This document shows positions 56,804-64,000 of a stretch of 64,000 nt of DNA, in pieces. This DNA is from Lachancea kluyveri NRRL Y-12651 (lineage: Eukaryota; Ascomycota; Saccharomycetes; Saccharomycetales; Saccharomycetaceae). The stretch lies in assembly GCA_000149225.2 (NCBI GenBank), contig CM000691.1, forward strand, positions 1,116,001 through 1,180,000. The letters are read 5' to 3'. The first letter of the stretch is position 1, and each line of letters begins with the position of its first letter. Below the pieces are notes generated by a model. The model had not been told where the DNA came from. It did no database searches and saw only the letters and a program-made list of their open reading frames with translations. The position numbers and the translations under genes were made by a program.

Positions 56804-58840
56804 ATGAAGACATGTTATTATGAACTTTTGGGTGTGGAGAGCATCGCTTCTGATTTAGAGCTAAAGAAAGCTTATCGTAAGAAAGCACTGAAATACCATC
56901 CGGACAAGAATCCTAACAACGTTGAAGAAGCCACTCAAGCTTTCGCCACTATTAGGTTGGCATATGAGGTTCTTTCTGATCCTCAGGAGCGTGCATGGTA
57001 TGACTCGCACAAAAATCAGATTCTAGATGATGATTATAACCCAAATACTGGTGAAGAAGATGAATATGAATACGAGGTAGATGCTACCGTAACTGGTGTT
57101 ACCACCGATGAGCTACTTAAGTTCTTTAACTCTGGCTTATACACAAGAACGGATGATTCTCCTGCAGGTTTATACCAAGTTGCGGGTAAAATATTTGCTA
57201 AATTGGCAAGTGATGAAGTACGAGTTGGTAGAAAATTAGGTTTGGATAAATTCGACCGGTTCCAGGATGACTTGTTTGAAAATGAAACCTCCAGCATGGG
57301 CTATGCTGAAGCTTTTAAAAAATACTCCACAGACCCAGATTGTACCTTGTTTCCGCAGTTTGGCTGTTCCACAACGGATTATCAGTACTTGAAAAACTTT
57401 TATAAGAAATGGTCCAGCTTTAACACTCTGAAAAGCTTTAGTTGGAAAGATGAATATATGTACTCGAGAAATTATGACAGAAGAACCAAAAGAGAAATAA
57501 ACAAACGAAACGAAAAATTGAGAACACAAGCCAGAAGTGAATACAATAAAACTGTAAAAAGATTTGTCACGTTTATCAAAAAGTTTGACAAGAGAATGAA
57601 GGAGGGCTCCAAGAAATTCGAGCAAGAAAAGAAGAGGAAGCTACAGGATGATTTGAAAAAACAGATCGAAAAGGACCGTTTGGCCAATATGTCTCAAAAC
57701 CAAGATCCCTTTAAGCTACAAAGCTGGCAAACTGTGGGCGAGGAGGATTGGGACGAGATCGAGAAACATTTTGAGAAATTTGTCGATAAGGATAAAGCTA
57801 CAGAAAATGGCGGAAATGGAGAAGAAGAAGAAGAAGAGATTATCATATATGAGTGTTTCATTTGTAATAAGAATTTTAAATCAGAGAAACAATTAGATAA
57901 CCATAACAACACGAAGACGCATAGAAAACTAGTCAAAAAGATACAGTGGGAAATGAGAAAAGAGAGCATCGCACTGGGGCTGGATGAACTATCAGATTTA
58001 GATGCATTTGACTCCGCAAACGAGTTCATCGAGGGTGAGCAGCTCGGAAAATCGGGTCATTCGGAAGAGGACGGAGTGCAAGATGGTGAGGAAGATAGCG
58101 ATTGCAGCTCTGTTACTTCTGGTTCAGATAATACTAATGAAAGCGACACTGAAAATGGCGTTGAAGATGTTAGTATAGACTTAGAAGTGGCACAAGAACC
58201 GCCTATAGACGGATCGCAGCTTGATTTGATCAACGACGAGCTGGCTAGGATTGAGCAGCAATTGCAAGAAATGTCTTCAGAAGAGACCGAAGAGGATGAA
58301 GATGCTAGCCATGGAAAAGGTTTGGATTCCTTTCTGGAAATTCCAACCACAAACTTTGATGTAGATGATGTTATTGATAGCGGAACTGAGACGCCGACTG
58401 AATCTCATAAATTATCAAAATCCCAAAGGCGAAAGCAGAAATATGCCAATAATGATAAGAAAAACAAACCTACACATGCAAAAGATGATATAGATAATTC
58501 TTCAGAGAAAGACGTGGATGAATTAAGCAAACTACTTGAGACATTGAATGGCAACGGGAGCGATACCAATGATGATTGGGATAATACGAACAACAAAAAA
58601 AAGAATCTAAAGAAAAAGCGTGGTAAAAAGTCTGGTAGCAAAAGCACGGTTACATCTGAACCATCATCTTCTATACCCTCACGATCCTCGTCTGTCCCAG
58701 TGGGTGATTCTGAGGTATGTAGCGTATGTGGTCAGTTTTTTGACAGCAGAAATAGGCTTTTCAAGCACGTCAACAGCTCTGGACATGCAGCACCACCTTC
58801 TAAAGTGAAAAAAGGTGGCCGCAAGGCTAGACACGGGTGA
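56804..58840 (+). CDS. JJJ1: Ribosome-biogenesis J-protein Jjj1
   Basis: 678 residues (S. cerevisiae Jjj1 is 590). It stimulates an Hsp70 (Ssa) to release shuttling factors such as Arx1 from pre-60S particles in the cytoplasm. The N-terminal J domain has the catalytic HPD at 32-34 ([10 protein letters not shown]). A long charged helical middle (about 220-310) leads to a first C2H2 zinc finger (about 349-371, [10 protein letters not shown]...H). Acidic disordered stretches follow, then a second C2H2 finger (about 638-660, [10 protein letters not shown]...H) and a basic tail. The extra length compared with S. cerevisiae is mostly in the acidic linker. Confidence 0.96.
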   Translation: MKTCYYELLGVESIASDLELKKAYRKKALKYHPDKNPNNVEEATQAFATIRLAYEVLSDPQERAWYDSHKNQILDDDYNPNTGEEDEYEYEVDATVTGVTTDELLKFFNSGLYTRTDDSPAGLYQVAGKIFAKLASDEVRVGRKLGLDKFDRFQDDLFENETSSMGYAEAFKKYSTDPDCTLFPQFGCSTTDYQYLKNFYKKWSSFNTLKSFSWKDEYMYSRNYDRRTKREINKRNEKLRTQARSEYNKTVKRFVTFIKKFDKRMKEGSKKFEQEKKRKLQDDLKKQIEKDRLANMSQNQDPFKLQSWQTVGEEDWDEIEKHFEKFVDKDKATENGGNGEEEEEEIIIYECFICNKNFKSEKQLDNHNNTKTHRKLVKKIQWEMRKESIALGLDELSDLDAFDSANEFIEGEQLGKSGHSEEDGVQDGEEDSDCSSVTSGSDNTNESDTENGVEDVSIDLEVAQEPPIDGSQLDLINDELARIEQQLQEMSSEETEEDEDASHGKGLDSFLEIPTTNFDVDDVIDSGTETPTESHKLSKSQRRKQKYANNDKKNKPTHAKDDIDNSSEKDVDELSKLLETLNGNGSDTNDDWDNTNNKKKNLKKKRGKKSGSKSTVTSEPSSSIPSRSSSVPVGDSEVCSVCGQFFDSRNRLFKHVNSSGHAAPPSKVKKGGRKARHG

Positions 58841-59086
58841 TCTAAATGTATAAATCAGTACATATTTTAGTGTTCTTCCCTAGATCTGGTATGTTTAGTC
58901 TCCGATAACTGTGTACGCTACTCTGAAGCGGCTCTGCGACGTCGTTTTTCCGTCGCAATTGAACTGCATACAGAAAATTTTCTGAGGAACATGGCATATT
59001 CTCGCGAAAAAGTTGGTGTAGAAAGATCTTAATCAAGTCTTGCATTCAACTCCTCAAGACACAAGAAGGAAAAAGAAACCCGAAAC

Positions 59087-60178
59087 ATGCAGAACCACCC
59101 CGGTAATGGACCTCCCAATGTTCAAGGTAATCCGAACAGTAATACGGTATCTCACTTATCTAGCGCTCTTCGCCAGGTGCACCTAGGGAACAGCAACACT
59201 ACTACCGACCAAAGTAACATTAATATCGATTTCAACAATAGATTAAATCAGCAACAGTTAATGGATGAGGTAAATCGAAACTCTATGAACGCACATAATT
59301 CCAGGCAACTGCAGCAGCAGCAACAACACCAACAACAACAACAACACCAACACCAACAACAAGAAGTGGTGCAACCACAACAGTACGCCGGACCAAACGA
59401 AGTTGATAGCTCGAGAATTACTAAGTTTTTTCAAAACCAGCCAGAAGAAGGGTATACTTTGTTTTCACACAGGTCTGCACCAAATGGTTTCAAGGTTGCC
59501 ATTGTCTTAAGCGAATTAAACCTGAGCTATAACACAATCTTTTTAGATTTCAACTTGGGCGAGCATAGGGCTCCGGAATTTATCGCCATAAACCCCAACG
59601 CACGTGTACCAGCATTTATCGATCATGGCATGGACAACTTGGCTATATGGGAATCAGGTGCCATCATTTTGCATTTGGTGAACAAATACCTAAGAGAAAC
59701 AGGTAACCCGTTACTTTGGTCAGACAATCTAGCAGAACAGGCACAAATTACTGCGTGGTTATTTTTTCAAACTTCAGGCCATGCACCAATGATCGGCCAG
59801 GCCTTGCACTTCAGATATTTCCATTCTCAGAAAGTACAGAGTGCGGTAGATAGATACACTGACGAAGTCAGAAGAGTTTACGGTGTCGTAGAGATGGCTC
59901 TTGCAGAAAGAAGAGAGGCCTTAATTATGGAGCTTGACACCGAAAATGCAGCAGCATACTCTGCAGGTACCACACCATTGTCTCAAAGCAGATTCTTTGA
60001 CTACCCAGTATGGCTGGTTGGTGATAAGATTACTGTTGCCGATTTATCATTTGTTCCTTGGAATAGTGTTGTTGACAGAATTGGCATCAACATCAAGGTG
60101 GAATTTCCAGAGGTTTACAAATGGACTAAGAACATGATGAGAAGGCCAGCTGTCATTAAAGCGTTACGCGGTGAATAA
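59087..60178 (+). CDS. URE2: Nitrogen-catabolite regulator Ure2 (GST fold, Q/N-rich head)
   Basis: 363 residues (S. cerevisiae Ure2 is 354). It holds the GATA factors Gln3 and Gat1 in the cytoplasm when nitrogen is rich, and in S. cerevisiae it forms the [URE3] prion. The N-terminal head (1-110) is Asn/Gln-rich with a glutamine/histidine tract at about 73-98 (RQLQQQQQHQQQQQHQHQQQ). The GST-like N-domain spans about 118-205 (TLFSHRSAPNGFKVAIVLSE), and the C-domain continues to DRIGINIKVEFPEVYKW and RRPAVIKAL. The head differs from the S. cerevisiae prion domain, with His-interrupted Gln instead of mostly Asn. The catalytic core is very well conserved. Confidence 0.97.
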   Translation: MQNHPGNGPPNVQGNPNSNTVSHLSSALRQVHLGNSNTTTDQSNINIDFNNRLNQQQLMDEVNRNSMNAHNSRQLQQQQQHQQQQQHQHQQQEVVQPQQYAGPNEVDSSRITKFFQNQPEEGYTLFSHRSAPNGFKVAIVLSELNLSYNTIFLDFNLGEHRAPEFIAINPNARVPAFIDHGMDNLAIWESGAIILHLVNKYLRETGNPLLWSDNLAEQAQITAWLFFQTSGHAPMIGQALHFRYFHSQKVQSAVDRYTDEVRRVYGVVEMALAERREALIMELDTENAAAYSAGTTPLSQSRFFDYPVWLVGDKITVADLSFVPWNSVVDRIGINIKVEFPEVYKWTKNMMRRPAVIKALRGE

Positions 60179-61449
60179 ATTTTTTCTACTGGGTCTTTCA
60201 CCAAATGATCGAGTAAAGGAAGTAGTTAGTGTATATCGTGTATAGTAGCCTAGGTAAAAGAAGAAAATGGAAACGATTCCGAAGCTTCATGCTTGCAATC
60301 CAATGAATAAATTAGTTTTTTTTTTTTTTTGATTTAGGCTGTCGATGAAGTATAGAGCGCCGGTTGCTTGTGCTTGCATGCCATAGAAACTAGTGTTATT
60401 GCACAATTGGACACGATACTAAACACCGCTAGATGAGAAATAGATAAGACAGGTAATCTGTGTGAATACACTATTCCTCGCGGGCCAAAATACTGGGAGC
60501 TACGGATCTGCTATCGTAGGTTAGGGCCATCGTGAAACTCGTAGATGTGTAGTTTGGTTTCAACGGGCATTACTGGCTAAGAATACAAATTGCGGAGTAT
60601 ACATTATGCTATCCTAATCCAGCAATTTAATCTTGAGCGTTGTGATGCAAGTCGTTGAGAACTTCTAGGATTGATGCTAAAACACAAGTGCCATTCACTG
60701 CACCCTAATAGGAAATTTGCGCATGACAGCATTTCGAATTTCACAAAGATAGTTAAAGGACAAAACGAAAAGTCGGTGAGGTATTTCCAGCTAGCAGACG
60801 AATTTTTTTTATATATAGTCATGTACATGCTGGTTGACAAATATGGGAGATGTCCGCGTTTGTTGTTTTTTATTTTTATTTTGAATCTGTTCGTATCATT
60901 ATAGTGGTTTCTGTATAGTACGTCAACCAAAGATGAAAGCAGCTACTCACGCTACACAGAAAGGTTCTACTGAAGACAAAGAGAATTGGATTATTAAAGG
61001 TTTTGCTTGGGATCCACAGTGCATTATCGCCTAGATGAGGGGAGTGCACTATCTAAAATTCTATTGCAAATTAATATTTTCAACAGTATAAACGACATTC
61101 CATGGACACAGGAAAAACCGAAATCTTAGATTTTTTTCCCAATGATTGAAAAACTTCCTTCAACAAATTAAAAAAAAGTGCTTCCCCTTCGGACCATCGA
61201 GTTCCAATTAGATCCACTGTTTCTCTCCCTACTTTCAATATCAACTATTTAACCTATCTGTTATGTCTGTTCCATAGTTCTATCACGTATATAATGATAA
61301 TTATATCTTTCCTTTTTGGCAGAGATTGGTTTGGGTCAGGATGCGTGAATATTCATAGTTGATTCGATGGGCTCAAGAGCAGCTGAAACAAAGGTCTCGA
61401 TAACAAGAACAACTGATCCAACTAATACTAAAAATACAAAACAAGTTAA
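60179..61449. other. 1.27-kb intergenic region URE2-ELA1
   Basis: It is long for a same-strand gap. It contains a T15 tract at 60316-60330, a small hairpin CTACG/CGTAG at about 60500-60519 and AT-rich sequence near ELA1. Frames of about 80-110 codons on either strand lie over each other and do not look like genes. No known RNA was recognised. Confidence 0.4.
60316..60330 (+). repeat. T15 homopolymer
   Basis: 15 T residues, 138 bases after the URE2 stop codon. Confidence 0.95.
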
Positions 61450-62535
61450 ATGCTACAATCAAAAAGCAGGGCTCCTAGCCTCACAACCCTCTGTGAAATT
61501 AATTTAATGAGAAACCACCTATTAATACAAGATGTTGCTAACGTCCCTTATAGGCTGATACGAAATATTCTATTGAAGTTAAAGCGTGACCATCTATGCA
61601 AACTAGAAGCGAGCAATCCACTGCTTATATTTGAGGATGACGAGGTGTGGATCAGGCTACTCAACAAGGAATTCCCCTTACACGTTCACGAATCATATAC
61701 CAGCAGAAAGGAAGAGATATACGATTTTTATCTGTCATTTGTAGAAGGGCATCAGCCAGCGCTATTTCAAGATGAAGGACTCTTGAGGTCACATTTGAAA
61801 AGCGCTGTCAGAAAGGATTTCACCTCACAAAAGTATAAAATCCCCCCAAGAATGCTATATTTCAAGTACCAGGAGGATCTGATAAGGAAACAAGAGCAAA
61901 GTGAACAGAGGCTGCGTTTGAGGATGAAGAAGATACAACAAGAACAGGAAAAAAAACAGATTGTACACCTCGAGGACCCGTTGTACATGGAGAAGAAAAC
62001 TCGGACACAAAAGAACACGTTGGGCAACAGGTCCAACCTATTCACCAGATCCCTGAAGGAGCACCAGAAACGTCAGCAACACTTCAAAAGCGGCGGCTAC
62101 GATGTTACCAAGAGACCCATGAAAAGATTGGCATTTGGGGGTCAAGTAGGTGCCACCTGTGCTCCAAATACACACCCGTCACCACCTACAGAAACTCACC
62201 CTCCACTGTCACCTAACACAGCACATCCACCGCCTGTAGCAAAACCACCTCCCAACCCAGTCAAAAAGAGGAAACCCAATGAGCCCAACATCTTTTTGAA
62301 ACGCAGAAAGCCACTACCCATCGTCCGCAACAAATCAAAGACCACATCAACTCCAGCTCCAGCACCGCCGGAGCCTAAAAAGAAAAAAGACCCGGTTATT
62401 GTAAAAGTAGCTTCAACAAAGGTGAGCAAAAAGAAATCGAGCATATTCTCCCCTCCTTCTGCCCAAAAACAAGAATCTCAAGCGCCAGAAAGCCCTCGTA
62501 AAGTGTACATATTCGACGGCAGCGGCACCAAATAG
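61450..62535 (+). CDS. ELA1: Elongin A homologue Ela1
   Basis: 361 residues (S. cerevisiae Ela1 is 379). It forms the substrate-recognition part of the Elc1-Cul3 ubiquitin ligase that removes stalled RNA polymerase II. The N-terminal elongin A/F-box-like region (about 8-115) contains LTTLCEINLMRNHLLIQDVANVP and the conserved VWIRLLNKEFP. A basic coiled segment (about 145-180) follows. The C-terminal half is Pro/Lys-rich and disordered (PPPVAKPPPNPVKKRK). The homology is moderate; position between URE2 and PDR16 (YNL229-YNL231) supports the name. Confidence 0.9.
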   Translation: MLQSKSRAPSLTTLCEINLMRNHLLIQDVANVPYRLIRNILLKLKRDHLCKLEASNPLLIFEDDEVWIRLLNKEFPLHVHESYTSRKEEIYDFYLSFVEGHQPALFQDEGLLRSHLKSAVRKDFTSQKYKIPPRMLYFKYQEDLIRKQEQSEQRLRLRMKKIQQEQEKKQIVHLEDPLYMEKKTRTQKNTLGNRSNLFTRSLKEHQKRQQHFKSGGYDVTKRPMKRLAFGGQVGATCAPNTHPSPPTETHPPLSPNTAHPPPVAKPPPNPVKKRKPNEPNIFLKRRKPLPIVRNKSKTTSTPAPAPPEPKKKKDPVIVKVASTKVSKKKSSIFSPPSAQKQESQAPESPRKVYIFDGSGTK

Positions 62536-62677
62536 ACTGATCATGTGACATCTTATCCTACACTAGTCACCTGACCACGCGGTGCTTCCGGGTCCCGCGA
62601 TTTATCGCCGTTAACAGAAGAAATTCAAGATTAGTCAGAAAACTAAGAATCTCCATTGCCTATATGCGAGATAGAAG

Positions 62678-62685
62678 ACCACGGA
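62678..62685 (-). promoter_or_regulatory. Degenerate PDRE-like site
   Basis: ACCACGGA, the reverse of TCCGTGGT, one base from the pleiotropic drug response element consensus TCCGYGGA, about 505 bases upstream of PDR16. Confidence 0.35.
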
Positions 62686-62985
62686 AAGTCCTTATTTCCA
62701 TCCGAGTTTCCGTACCATAACAAGCATTACAATCCTACACTTGTGAGAAGCCCTAAAGCATTTTGTGGGCTTGACTGCTATGCTATTTCTATAGGAGTAT
62801 AAAACTTTGTAGTTCATTCTACGCCAGTAAATCACAGTATACCACGTAGATGGAATTCTTCCTGCTCAGTCGAAAGTTTGGGACGGGAACCCGAAAGGCT
62901 CAAAAGCTTTGAAAATTATGAGTGTTTTCGAGTTTACGGGTTTTGCGAGTTTTTACCACGGGAAGGAGTTCCGCGTACTAAAGGT

Positions 62986-62993
62986 TCCGTGGA
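62986..62993 (+). promoter_or_regulatory. PDRE (Pdr1/Pdr3 site) upstream of PDR16
   Basis: TCCGTGGA matches the Pdr1/Pdr3 consensus TCCGYGGA exactly, about 196 bases upstream of the PDR16 ATG. PDR16 is a known Pdr1 target in S. cerevisiae. Confidence 0.65.
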
Positions 62994-63181
62994 CCGATCA
63001 AGCGTCCATTTTTTTTACTACCTCGTGAGTTCTTGTTCTGCAAGAAGCATCGAACCTTTTTCACTTGGTTTTCGTGTTTGAAGAGTGTAGTTGACAACTC
63101 TGTATCATTTTATAGAACTGACTGTTTTAGACTCAACTGAACCACGTTCACCTCGTCGAAAAAAAAAAAAAAAGCTAGTGA

Positions 63182-64000
<819 letters not shown>

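Overview
This is nuclear DNA of a budding yeast of the family Saccharomycetaceae. It is compact and almost intron-free. The genes are close relatives of S. cerevisiae genes, but they are not S. cerevisiae sequence. From memory, RIO2 is about four-fifths identical to the S. cerevisiae protein and SSB is nearly identical. The key observation is gene order. Genes that in S. cerevisiae lie on two sister segments, YNL206-YNL231 on chromosome XIV and YDL229-YDL239 on chromosome IV, are interleaved here on one track. SSB1/SSB2 and CNM67/ADY3 are each a single gene. That is the arrangement expected in a lineage that branched before the whole-genome duplication. A Torulaspora/Zygosaccharomyces-type yeast is my best guess; the genus is not proven.

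Layout. 1-4.1 kb: a lipid-phosphatase-like membrane protein with altered catalytic residues (no counterpart at this locus in S. cerevisiae), RTT106 and RIO2. 4.8-6.5 kb: two small low-complexity genes, the YNL208W relative and an unrecognised pentapeptide-repeat gene. 6.9-15.6 kb: SSB, MER1, PTP1, BRE4, OST4 (38 codons) and MRX7. 15.7-28.9 kb: VID27, RRG9, PEX17, MFG1, IES2, GYP7, RAP1 and PPN2. After a 2-kb gap with no gene, 30.9-38.1 kb holds YPD1, MGS1, PHO13, ALG9 and ADE12. After a 1.4-kb divergent gap, 39.5-51.7 kb holds POP1, the U1 snRNA gene (448 nt), AIM6, GUD1, SSU72, ATG4 and SQS1. 51.7-53.9 kb is gene-poor, with a solo Ty1/Ty2-type LTR flanked by a perfect 5-bp duplication and lying 116 bp upstream of tRNA-Val(AAC). 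53.9-64 kb: CNM67/ADY3, JJJ1, URE2, ELA1 and the 5' part of PDR16, all on the plus strand.

The genes do not form one pathway; most are housekeeping. Ribosome and translation functions recur (RIO2, SSB, JJJ1, POP1, SQS1), and several of these carry RRPE/PAC-like promoter motifs. Other promoter matches fit known regulation: a Ume6 URS1 site just upstream of MER1, a Pdr1/Pdr3 element upstream of PDR16, and a Rap1 site upstream of RAP1 itself. I found no CRISPR array, operon, integrated virus or obvious new multi-gene system. The most unusual items are the catalytically altered phosphatase-like protein, the repeat gene next to SSB, the shortened U1 RNA, the well-preserved LTR, and several long intergenic stretches that known genes do not explain. 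ORFs starting at GTG or TTG were re-read from the first ATG, which changed the starts of PEX17, PPN2, PHO13, ADE12 and GUD1.
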